A stretch of DNA of 64,000 nucleotides from positions 391,001 to 455,000 of the forward strand of contig OX419347.1 of assembly GCA_948470475.1 (NCBI GenBank). The letters run 5' to 3'. The notes below the pieces were generated by a model, which saw nothing but the letters and a program-made list of their open reading frames with translations, searched no databases and was not told the DNA's origin. The stretch is from Galaxea fascicularis (lineage: Eukaryota; Cnidaria; Anthozoa; Scleractinia; Euphylliidae). The translations under genes and the position numbers were made by a program. Position 1 is the stretch's first letter; each line of letters begins with the position of its first letter. This document shows, in pieces, positions 24,201-33,434 of this stretch.

Positions 24201-27200
24201 CAAAATAAACATCATTAAAAGTGAGTAATAATCATTCTAGCACCTTAGAATTTAATTATACACTCATACTTTGCAGTACAGTAAAAAAGTACATTTGGCA
24301 CTCTGTATCTATATCTCATTTCTGTTGGGACTTGCAAAATATTAATAATAGATGACAATATAAAGCTTTTTATTTACCTGAGAAATATAAACCTGTAGGT
24401 TAAACCAGCCAATTCAAATGCACACCTGAGCTTCAAGCATTAGTTCAGAGTTGTCTGAGTGTACAGAGACAGCGTTGTCATTAGGAGCTGGTAGCCGCCA
24501 GATTTCTGCTGCCTGTAAAATCACTTTGCACCGGCTACTTTTGGCCAAGAATGCAGAAAATTGCCTTTGTGAGCTTTGTGCTCATTATAATCTGTAACCA
24601 CCTACAGTACTTGAACTCAATCATCCATCTACTTACATTCCTAGTGATAACCCTGCAGAGAGACTCAGCTGTACTTGGTCAGCTAATCACTGTTATGTCA
24701 AATTTATAACAATAAAATTATTGTTGAACTTTAGAGTATTTATTAATCTGTCTAGGGACTATATTTTCCATAATGTACACACAAACTAAATTAATTTCTA
24801 TTCCCTCAAATTTGCAGGGTGCATCCAGATCAAATTCAGTGACAAAGTGTTTGAGAGAAGCTGGCCAGAGATCCAAGTTTCAATGAACCAAAAAGGTCTA
24901 GACAAATTAAAACAGTATAGGAGAAATTTTCGCTCTACTGGGTTGTAACATTCCTTTCATTCTAGCTGTTATATTCTTGATAATTCAAAGTTAACATACA
25001 TGTACTGGTAACTGAAAAATTGTAAAACTATGCCCTAGTTTCCCCTTCATGCATGGATCATTGTGGAGAGTACTTTTACCCCTCAATAAATTGAGCTCAC
25101 ATGCATGTACATGACCTATCTGATTAGAACTAGTATTTTTCACAATTTTAGCTGTAAAAAAAATAAATTAAAGCCTTTTACAGGTTCACTTTATGTGATC
25201 GAACATTGTTAATTAAAATCTGTTTAGCAAATGAATTTTTGGTGTGACAAACACAATGTTAAATGAAAATGTTTCATTGTTTAGTCAGGGCTTATTTATA
25301 CAAGCCTGTGATAAATTAAGTTGATTGATTGTTTGAATGTAATTAAGAACTAGTATGAGGTTACTGTTAATGATGGTGAGGTTAATAATAATTTATTGAA
25401 CATCTACATATCATATGTTTTTTTTATCTGAATTCAGCTTACCAGTGTTCAACTGCTCTGTTGGCTAGCAATCATTTTGATAGGTGTACCAAGTAGTAAG
25501 ATCATAACTTTATTTTATGTCACATAAATAGATCCATAAGCAGTCCAATAAACAGAGTTTTTTGTGACTTTATGACTTGTTATCAATCATTTCAAGTTAC
25601 CATCAATAATAATATAATTTAATATTACCCAGGATTCTCGCAAATCCTCTGAAATGAGCAAGATTCTGTACAAGATCCCATAAAGTAAGTATGACCCTGT
25701 GTGTTACATTCTATAATTTGACCAGGGTCCTATACATGTAACATATTCCATAACATAAGCAAGATCCTATAAAATAAGTAGGATCCTGTGCAAGATCCTT
25801 ATAAAAAAAAAGGAGAATCCTGTACAAGATCCCATAAAAGAAGTAAGGATCCTGTGCAAGATCCTATAAAATAAGTAGGATGCTGTGTAAGATCCTATAA
25901 AAGAAGTAAGGATCCTGTGCAAGATCCTATAAAATAAGTAGGATTCTATGCAAGATCCTATAAAATAAGTAGGATGCTGTGTAAGATCCTATAAAATAAG
26001 TAAGGATCCTGTGCAAGATCCTATAAAGTAAGTAGGATCCTGCGTAAGATCCTATAAATTGACCAGGATCCTGTGCAAGATCCTACTAGGATCCTGTATA
26101 TTAAACAATTTTGATCTAGGAAGGAAAAGCTCTTATTTAGGATCCTGAAGAATACTACAGGATCCTAACTAGGATCTTACAGGAACCTATAGGATCTTGT
26201 AGGATCCTACTTAGGATCCTGTAGGATCCTGATCTTAACAAGGATCAGGTAGGATCCTACAGGATCCTAAATAGGATCTCAGGTTAGGATCTTAATAGGA
26301 TCTTATAGGATCCTAGTCAAGATCCTGGATAGGATTTGTACCAGGGACTTGGTTGTTAATTGAAATCAGCAGAGAGTACTGTAAAGTTATCAACACTTGA
26401 GTAACAGAAATTCATTTGGTGACGTAGGTGTTCATAATATACTGGTAGCAGAAGTATCGAAGGAAAAAATTCTGTAAAAGATGGCTAGAAAGTTGATACA
26501 AGAGCTGTTTAAGATGGTGGAAGGTCAGATACTGTACATTGTAAAAGATTTACCTAAGCTCCAATGTGCTGTTGCTCTGTTTGTTAACAGGATAGCATTC
26601 AACTCAATATTATCACACTTGACTTTAATTCCTTCTGTGTATGCTGCAATAGCCTCATGGAATTCTTTTCTTTTGTATTTGTAATTACCATCTTCTTTAT
26701 ATGCTTCTGTCCTTGCTGAAAAGAAAATAAACAAATAAATAAATAGATTAATAATAATAACAATAATAATAATAGCAAGGTTCTTAAAAAGGCATGCTTT
26801 CTACAAAACAGGTATACTTATCACAAAAAAGAAAAAGTACAGTTAGTTACTGATAACTAATTGCTTGAAAAGTACTGGTAATTTACGTAGATGGGGATAA
26901 ACAGAAAGTTGCCTAGGATTATTTTATGCTGTTGGTACTGGTCAACATGTTTTTTGTCTTTTTGTGCGTGTGTGTGTGTCTACCAACCAATGACTTTTTT
27001 GTTCAGGAAAACAATACACATCTGTCCCCAAGGCCTTACCTACAAGGTCTTCATCCTCATATTTTAAGGCCTGAAGAGCAGCCAAAGCTGGGTTATTGTC
27101 AATTTCTTCTTGTGTTGGGATTTTTGTCATAAAAGCAGGCATTTTCTCAAACTCCTTTCAAGGGAAAGAACAGAAAGGGTTATTAGAGTGATTACCGAAT

Positions 27201-27642
27201 TCTTCAAATAAGTACTCCTTTGACAGAAATAACTTGAAACACAAACCGTATTAATTTTTAAGCCTGAGCTAGTAAACAGTAACCAGAGCCCAGACACCAA
27301 ACCACGAGTAGTCCTGTGAAAAAAAGCAAGCCGACAAACAGAACTTTGCAATATAACTTCGAGTGGCTTGCTATTTCCAAATGAAAATTATATTAGAGGT
27401 AAAATATAAGCTCAAACTAATACAAACATAAATCGGCACATATAAACAGCTGAATATTTTCCGCACGTGTGTCTCTGGAATAAAAACAATGTTCATCTAA
27501 CCTCTTGCCAATTTTCCTCTGTAAATCCAGTTTCCCGCTTTTTCCCACCTGCTTTCTTTTTAAGAGACTCAATATAGTCGTCGAGCTCCTTGTCCAGCTC
27601 CGCGGCTTTCTTTACCGCCAATTCTTCATTTTCGGCCGCCAT
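18272..27642 (-). CDS. TTC4: Tetratricopeptide repeat protein 4 (HSP90/HSP70 co-chaperone)
   Basis: Ten exons splice in phase to 381 residues (human about 387): 27502-27642, 27040-27154, 26554-26715, 22823-22900, 22163-22230, 21498-21641, 20569-20741, 19656-19740, 19455-19537, 18272-18368 (stop TAA). Family landmarks in order are FTEENWQEFEKMPAFMTKIP, the TPR region (EAYKEDGNYKYKRKEFHEA, LLTNRATAHWSLG, FEEALKWCDRGLA), a charged helix, and the C-terminal 'wheel' domain (YWPVMFVYPEFNETDFISSF, ESPSWDVERKY, TPSFIILSK). I start at ATG 27640-27642 (MAAENEEL) because of its Kozak-like context and family length; an in-frame ATG at 27708 would add 22 residues. Intron 3 hosts a whole DNA element. TTC4 proteins bind HSP90/HSP70 C-termini through the TPR; Cns1 is the yeast homologue. 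Confidence 0.95.
18664..19036. mobile_element. Dispersed ACGGCAACGG-type MITE, copy 2
   Basis: The ends are inverted: GTTTAAGAAACGAGGACGGC at the left, and its counterpart GTCTCGTTTCTTAAACACCC at the right. The interior includes TTCTCGAGAAACTG and TTTTGCAG phrases shared with the copy at 43920. It lies in TTC4 intron 9. Confidence 0.8.
19053..19268. mobile_element. MITE, TTAACCC-T(G)TAAA ends
   Basis: The left end GGTTAACCCTTTAAATCCCT is matched inverted by GGGGTTTACAGGGTTAA at the right; both flank AT-rich sequence with GTGATC/GATCTTGG. TTC4 intron 9, directly next to the previous element. Confidence 0.75.
20110..20512. mobile_element. MITE, CAGGGGCACCCAACG ends
   Basis: CAGGGGCACCCAACGTCAAT at the left and its inverse ATTCTCGTTGGGTGCCCCTG at the right (20493-20512). 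The interior is rich in ATTTTCGG/CCGAAAAT phrases. It lies in TTC4 intron 7. A decayed relative starts at about 23600 inside the GGATCC element. Confidence 0.85.
20742..22162. other. TTC4 introns 5 and 6 around exon 6
   Basis: Apart from exon 6 (21498-21641) these two introns contain AT-rich sequence in which I see no gene or defined repeat. Confidence 0.6.
22990..23460. repeat. Left GGATCC-type array
   Basis: Dense imperfect repeats of AGGATCCTA and AGGATCCTAAATGGGAACA, about 32 bp apart in the middle part, decaying to GATCTTG-type units rightward. Confidence 0.9.
24025..24948 (+). CDS. BEN-domain-like protein fragment inside the GGATCC element
   Basis: Two exons, 24025-24220 and 24818-24948, join at GT/AG in phase (AAA A|GG TGC) to 108 residues. 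Pattern: PMLYATALMAHVFTDEE, then KKKALDQNKINIIK and FSDKVFERSWPEIQVSMNQK. This resembles the BEN fold, where a hydrophobic helix with an 'LF-(T/S)-x-EEL' turn is followed by 'K-x-LD-x-x-(K/R)-I-x-A/I-I' and a second helical pair; BEN domains bind DNA or chromatin. The start codon is uncertain; a further upstream exon is possible. Similarity judged by eye only. Antisense to TTC4. Confidence 0.5.
25640..26335. repeat. Right GGATCC-type array (about 31-bp minisatellite)
   Basis: Around ten copies of a unit reading AAGATCCTATAAAATAAGTA then GGATCCTGTGC, from 25660 to 26090, followed by shorter AGGATCCTACAGG units to the terminal inverted repeat. Confidence 0.92.
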
Positions 27643-28263
27643 GTAAACTGGGCCGTTGATGGCTTTGATGGAAGTGTAAGGTGGGCTTAGTCCCAGAGTC
27701 CTCTCCATCTAAATATGACGGGCTTGTTGAGAGCTTTTTGAGAGCTGGGGACCGTTCCACGAAAGCAGGCCCACAAACCGTATTTTCAATCTCAATAAAA
27801 GTAGGGTGTGTTCTAACCTCTAATGAAGTCCGTTTTGTTTCTTTAGCTGATAACTTTACTAAATAATTTTCAAACCTTTGAAACTTCCATCTGGAATGGA
27901 AAACACAACTGCTAACCGGTACCGACAACATATGACGAAGTTTGTCCATATACTACTTTCACCTTCGGGATAAGTTTGATTCTTAGTAAACCTTGTTGAG
28001 AAGAATCTAAACATGATTAATGCAAACGCCCCTTTATTTCAATAAACAAATGTTCACAATCGCCTTATTTCTGAACGAAACTTTTGTTAGGTCAAAAACA
28101 TCAAGGCAATTGTGAAGCGACAAAGGTTAAGGTGGATAGGAATAACCAATACTGCGGTATAATTATCCCTTCATTTGTGGCGTCAAATGAGGTCCATCTG
28201 TCACAAGTTAATTAAGCGCGCGCAGTTGAGAAGTACACAGGCACATACAGATTTGATGACAAA
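27643..28263. promoter_or_regulatory. Divergent promoter interval TTC4 / PHF24-like
   Basis: 621 bp separate the two start codons, on opposite strands. No TATA box or defined operator stands out. Inference: shared or back-to-back promoters. Confidence 0.6.
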
Positions 28264-31200
28264 ATGGGAAACGTTATACGTGGAGGCAGAGAGAAGAGCG
28301 TTAAACCCAAACAAACTCTTTACACCGTCAGAGCTGCTGGGGTTTTCAAAGCAAAAGCAAACGAAGCCAAACGAAAATCTATATCAACAGCAGATCAAAT
28401 ACGACGCAAGGACACCTCGGGTATTACAAAACTAGGAAAACTCGCCACTGTTGATGAACAAAACAGTGAAGATGATCAGGAAAGAGAGGTCATGAGGTTT
28501 GTGCACAGGTAAACCAGCTGGTAAATAACCACAGTACGTTTTACTAACAGTGCAATTCTGTACTGAATACCGCCAGTACAAGATACTATCAACATATTCA
28601 TTTTATTTTGCAGCCCGAGATTTTCTTGTCAGACAATACCATGAAATTTAAAATCTTTCAGTCCATGGTTGGCTTATAAAATTCAGAGGGCGTCGGCATT
28701 ACATTGAAAAGTTATTTCGTTAATTTTCACGGGACTTTTATAAGTACGAACCTCATTTACTTAATTTATACTTCGATTTCAAAATGTTGAACTAAATTTA
28801 AGTTGTAAATTACAATTGAAACTAAGACAGCTACAACAATTCATTAAAAGTTTCCTTATCTCTAAACTGAATTGCCTATTCAGCGGAGTAAAGGACGCGT
28901 TACATCAAGGCCAATAAAGGCAACGTCTTCAATTTCGGCCAAGCAAAACAGGGAAACAGGTAAACAGGGTTGGTGCGGTGATGAGAGCGCTCGCCTTCCA
29001 CCAATGTGTCCCGGGTTCGATTCCCGGACTCGGCGTCATAATTGGGCTGAGTTTTTTGGTTTTCTACTCTGCTCCGAGAAGTTTTTTTTCCCCTTTACTC
29101 AAAAACCAACATTTGATTCAATTTAGAGTTTATTGAACTACAGACTCCCCAATTAATAGAGCACTCGTGTTAAGCTAGAACGATTTGAGGCTTAAATAAA
29201 GTTATTGTTATTATTATTAAACTTTGTACACAGAGAACATTGAACAAACGAAGCTTGGGTATACTAAAATAAGTTGTTGTGGTGAAGCTTAGCTATTACG
29301 TTTTGCCGGTTTTCATCAAAGTGCTACTTATAATAAATGGCACTGCAACCTTAAGTCTTTGATCTCGAAGGTAACTTCTGGACATGTTAACGCTAACATG
29401 TGTTTTCAGCGTTAATATTGGTGATGATAGGCGCATTTTCACAGTAAAAGACACGAGTGTGGCTTGGACCGCTCTGCTCGAATCAGCAAATCGTGAAAAG
29501 AGAGCTTCAATAGCACAGCCGGAGATTAAAGCGGGGAGACTGGGCCTGTTTAAAAGCATCACTGACGCCGTGCGGTTTATCAGAAGAAGCAGTTCAGTTA
29601 AAGTACAAAACACGACACCAAACGAAGTTCTGTCCTACAACGAGGAGTATAGAGTAAGTGTTGTAAATTCAGCCAGTTTAAGGTAAGGATGAACGTTAGT
29701 GAATAATAGGGCTAGACAGCAATGGGAGATAATTATAAGGTCAGTCGGAATCTGGTATTGAGTCATTCACTGAGAGAGTAAAAGAACACCTGTGACAGTC
29801 ATTTAACAACAGACAGATAGCTTATTAGGGTCAGTCAGTGAACCAGCAGTTAGTGAGCGAGCAAGCGAACACTGAGATAAGTGAGTGAATGATCTCAGTC
29901 AGTAGTGAGTCATCCAGTCAATCAGTGAGTGAGTGACTGAGTCAGTCAGTAAGCCTGTCGTTCGTTCCGTGAGACAACCAGTTCGGCAGTCGGTCAGTCG
30001 AGGATATTCAGGTTATAACATTCATCTCTTTTTTTCCAAAGCCGACATGGGAAAGACATTGTCACATTTGTCACAGATCGTCCACGGAAAACAGCCCTAT
30101 GAACCCGTGTCGGATCTGTTCACGAATCTATCACACAAATTGTATGGAGAGACGAGGTTACCTTTCACAAGACTCATCGGTTGAAACGTTAAAGCTCGCA
30201 AAGACAGACATAGGGTGGAGTTGCTTCGACTGTGTAAGTATGGGTGAAGACAAACGGTGAACCGTAACAAACTTCTTAATGTTGCGCGACTTGAAAATTT
30301 CACACAAATAGGCTTTCTTAAACCACTGGGGAGAGATGTCCAGTCGCTTATGCTTCTATAATAAGTTGTTCTTTTATCCCAAATCAGTTCTTATCATCAC
30401 CAATCGTACTCAACACAAGGATTACTGTGAAAATCCGAAAACGTGAGCACTAAAAATATTTATGGAATTTTACTGTATTTCAAGTAAAAACCAATCACGC
30501 GCGAGAAACTCAACCGCAAAAAATAACGGTAATAGTCCATTTTACAGTTGTGTGTTCGGTTACCTGATCTTTGAATACAAGCGAGGTTTGGGTTGACCTT
30601 GTTTTGATACAAACCCCATGGTTTTTCTCGTACAAATGTTGTCTAGTTAACATAACAACAGCAGACCCGATTTACACGAGAAAAGCAGTGAGGTCTGTAT
30701 CAAAACAAGGTTATACCCCGCCTCGTTTCTACTCAAAGGCCGGGTCACTGAACACACAACTGTAATATAGACTATGGGTTCGTGGTTTCGTGTCGCCTCA
30801 GATTGGTTGCTGCACAGTGGGAAATGTCATGATCAAATCAAAGTGTTCACGGTTCGTGGATTCTTACAGTAATAACAGGAAGCGGTTATAAGTTTGCAAA
30901 ACTTTTGGTTTTAGCAACGGACGTTGCCCTTCGCCAGCTTATTACCTCATTTAACCATCTGTTGTGCAGCACGGGTACTAAGGGATGAGCGGTCCCAAAC
31001 TTGGCAAAAATTACCCACAGTTGTAAAACAGAACATATATTTTGGTTGCTGGGCTGGTATTAAAACAACCGCTGTCGAACATTTCTTTACGTGTTGGACC
31101 ACATTTCAGGCAATTAGTTGAATGAATAAAAAACCAATCTTGTGTCCTGTGATTAATAGTAGAGCACGGAAATGATTAACCACAGGAGCAATATGCTTAA

Positions 31201-32803
31201 GCGTAAACAAGTACTTTCATTTCTTGTAGGAGAACTTGTTCAAGCTTTTATCTGATAAAGAAAAGAGTGACGTAATGGAGACGTTTGATAGAATAGATAC
31301 TGATAAGGGTAAGTTTGGGATGCTGTTTTCTCATCATCATCACCATCATCATAACCATCACCATCATCACCATCATCATTTCAGGTTTCATGTTAACCTA
31401 ACAGAGGAGTATCCTCCAGAAGCTCAGTAGAATTGTATATTACACGTTTTCAGATTCAGTTATAAATAAGGAAGAGTACATGGCGTATCAGAAAGATTGC
31501 TACCTCAAGCTACTAGGCATGGAGATGCCCCAGTATCGCGTGACCTTGGAGGAGGCGATATTTGCTGATATGAACAGAAATAACACGGGACTTATTGACT
31601 GGTGGGAGTATTTGATACCAATGTGTGTCAGGAAATTAAGCGAAAGGAAGAAGGTAAGCGTTTTAATTTTGAGCATAGGTGCTATGGATGAGATTATCTA
31701 CTTAGGTTTCAGTGAGTTTCAGTGCCCAGTTAGTCCGTAAGCGAGCCAGTCAACCAGTCAGTCAGTCGGTCAGTCGGTCAGTCAGTCAAGTCAGTCAGTA
31801 AGCCAGCCAGCCTATAAGCCAGTCAGCCAGTCATCCCCAATCAGTCAGTCTCTGACCAGTTTGTCAGTCAGTCGGTCATTCGATCACATTTAGTTTTCCA
31901 CATAACTAGGATGGTGATCTTATCGTTATTCCTTCAATTGACCAATCAATCTATCAATTATTTAATTGATCGACTGATTGGTAGACGACCGATATGTCAG
32001 CAGAGCCAATAGACGTATTCGGCTAACGTGTTTACATCCTTGTTGCCACCCAATTCAGATCATGTGATGATTCATTTGGGAGGTAACCATTGTGCAATTT
32101 GTCACTCACAACTGATCGCATGGAAGTATGAACAAACAGAACAATTGTAACCTCCCAAATGAATCATCACATGATCTGAATTGGGTGGCAACAAGGATAT
32201 AAACACGTTAGCCGAATCCCTCTATTAATCAAATGAATCGTGTTAATTTATACGTGTACAAACACCACATGCCTGAAATTTGTGTTGGATATAAACGATT
32301 AGTTTTTGAACTCCACATTTACCAAAATTTGGTTGTCTTTGGTTTAGTTTACAACAGTCTTGATAACTTTTTTTTTCAATTTTGGTTACTGAAAATGCGA
32401 ACTATTCTGAATTTCTTTTCAGAGCAATCTTGTCTCCTGTTTGACAAAACGAGAACTTAACAAACTGAGGGAACTCTTCAAACAATATGATCAAGATGGT
32501 TACGGAGAAATCAGCCAATATTCATCTCGAATGGCTTTTAAGTACTGGTACCTTTCTCTAATAAATCTCCGGCATGAACAAGTTCCGGTATGGGACTGGC
32601 TTGGAACTGATTATATCAGTGAACCTGGGCCCGAAGGAGCTCTACTTTCTAATCGGGCCAAAAAAGTTAAATGGGGAGATTTCGTGAGGAACCACGCATT
32701 GTACATTCTGGCTGCTCGACCAAATACGGGATCTATGAGACCCTATATTCCTCGAATTGGATTTTATCGTACTGAAAATAATGACGAAGAAGACGAGTAT
32801 TAA
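28264..32803 (+). CDS. PHF24: PHF24-like protein (PHD finger plus EF-hands)
   Basis: Six exons in phase give 446 residues: 28264-28508, 29410-29653, 30042-30233, 31230-31308, 31454-31653, 32423-32803. PHD-type zinc finger at about 170-227: CHIC, CRIC, HTNC and WSCFDC supply a C4HC3 ligand set. EF-hand-like loops: D250-E261 (DTDKDSVINKEE), N294-E305 (NRNNTGLIDWWE), D343-S354 (DQDGYGEISQYS). The C-terminal block FVRNHALYILAARPNTGSM matches the vertebrate PHF24/KIAA1045 C-terminus, and GYLSQDSSVE with TDIGWSC matches its PHD end. Starts Met-Gly like the vertebrate protein, but residue 6 is Arg, so N-myristoylation is doubtful. The extra N-terminus is Lys/Arg-rich. Vertebrate PHF24 is a neuronal protein of poorly known function. 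Confidence 0.88.
28965..29218 (+). mobile_element. tRNA-derived SINE (family A), copy 2
   Basis: Same head and body as 6834-7090: GGTTGGTGCGGTGATGAGAG, box B GGTTCGATTCC at 29014-29024, GGGCTGAGTTTTTTGGTT, CTACTCTGCTCCGAGAAG, ATT-rich tail. PHF24-like intron 1, sense orientation. Confidence 0.88.
29780..30000. repeat. Degenerate (AGTC)n tetranucleotide region
   Basis: Runs of CAGTCAGTGAGTGAGT-type units in PHF24-like intron 2. A second such region lies in intron 5 (31740-31880). Confidence 0.9.
30234..31229. other. PHF24-like intron 3
   Basis: Holds the mariner-like foldback at 30543-30764; otherwise nothing recognised. Confidence 0.6.
30541..30766. mobile_element. Tc1/mariner-type foldback MITE
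   Basis: The left arm CAGTTGTGTGTTCGGTTACC is repeated inverted at the right, ending GAACACACAACTG; arms extend about 80 bp through CTTGTTTTGATACA. TA flanks both ends, the target duplication of Tc1/mariner elements. Confidence 0.85.
31331..31380. repeat. (CAT/CAC)n microsatellite
   Basis: Sixteen trinucleotide units just after the exon 4 donor of the PHF24-like gene; read through, it would give a poly-His run, but the donor GTAAGT excludes it from the spliced message. Confidence 0.9.
31740..31880. repeat. (CAGT)n tetranucleotide region
   Basis: Imperfect CAGTCAGTCGGT units in PHF24-like intron 5. Confidence 0.9.
32017..32217. mobile_element. Foldback MITE, ATTCGGCTAACGTG ends
   Basis: The 75-bp arm beginning ATTCGGCTAACGTGTTTACA is repeated inverted, ending CACGTTAGCCGAAT, with only a few mismatches and about 50 bp of centre. 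PHF24-like intron 5. Confidence 0.93.
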
Positions 32804-33434
32804 TTTCTCTTCATACCCGATAGATTCAAATTATCACAGGAAAGAACGTTCGACTCATATTGAATACGTTTCTCACACAAAGATCCTTTGCATTCTTTGG
32901 TCAGGAAATGAAACAGTCTTGTATATGACGCGGCATGTGACGACCATTTATAGAAGCTTCGAATTTTGAAAAAAAAAAAAACCGCTGTTCTTTAACAACC
33001 ACGCATGTGCGTTCATCGGAGTTCGCTCTGAATTCCATTCCTTAGCAGTCAAAGCAGTAGTGTAGCATATGTAAATATTTGAAAATATCAAATTACAACC
33101 AGCGTGCACGAATAAATTAACTGATAAAAACGAAGAGTGATTTCTTCTGTTGCAGTTACAGTTAGCTACGGTTTTCACGATACTCTTGTCTGCTGAACCA
33201 GCAGGCTTTTTTTTCTGAGCCAGCAATACAGGCCGTATTGCAATCTGTTAATCCGAGTTCAAATAGTGACGGAATTAAAAAATGTATTTAAAAACAGCAA
33301 TTTTACAAATTATCAGCCTCTTCAAAACAAATACCACACAGAACCTGGCCCATTTAAGCTTTGAAAAGTAAAAGCGACAGTAAACTACGGTTACTTTTAA
33401 ATTTGTGTTATCTTTCCATTACAATAGTAACTCA
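32804..33434. other. Convergent 3' flank, PHF24-like and P1
   Basis: 631 bp between two stop codons of converging genes. AT-rich, with an A12 run at 32970; no gene seen. Confidence 0.6.

Larger units (their letters stand above)
22979..26346. mobile_element. 3.37-kb terminal-inverted-repeat element with GGATCC arrays
   Basis: The left end CCCTGGTAGAAATCCTAT matches the right end read in reverse, CCCTGGTACAAATCCTAT, and the match continues about 50 bp through AGGATCCTATAAGATCCTAT. Both ends merge into arrays of AGGATCCT-type units (22990-23460 and 25640-26335). Between them is a two-exon BEN-like ORF on the plus strand and a decayed GGGCACCCAAC repeat at about 23600. No transposase seen. Only a 2-bp AC flanks both ends, so the target duplication is unresolved. 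The whole element lies inside TTC4 intron 3, antisense for its ORF. Confidence 0.8.

Noticed and set aside
22979..26346. CRISPR-like array from regular GGATCC repeats
   Set aside because: Units are imperfect, contiguous and palindromic without unique spacers of constant length, in a eukaryotic intron; it is a minisatellite within a TIR element.
27127..27351. Separate small gene antisense to PHF24-like promoter
   Set aside because: It overlaps the TTC4 intron 1 region and has no family pattern or splice logic.
31236..31430. His-rich protein segment
   Set aside because: The His run is read-through of the intron microsatellite after the GTAAGT donor at 31309.
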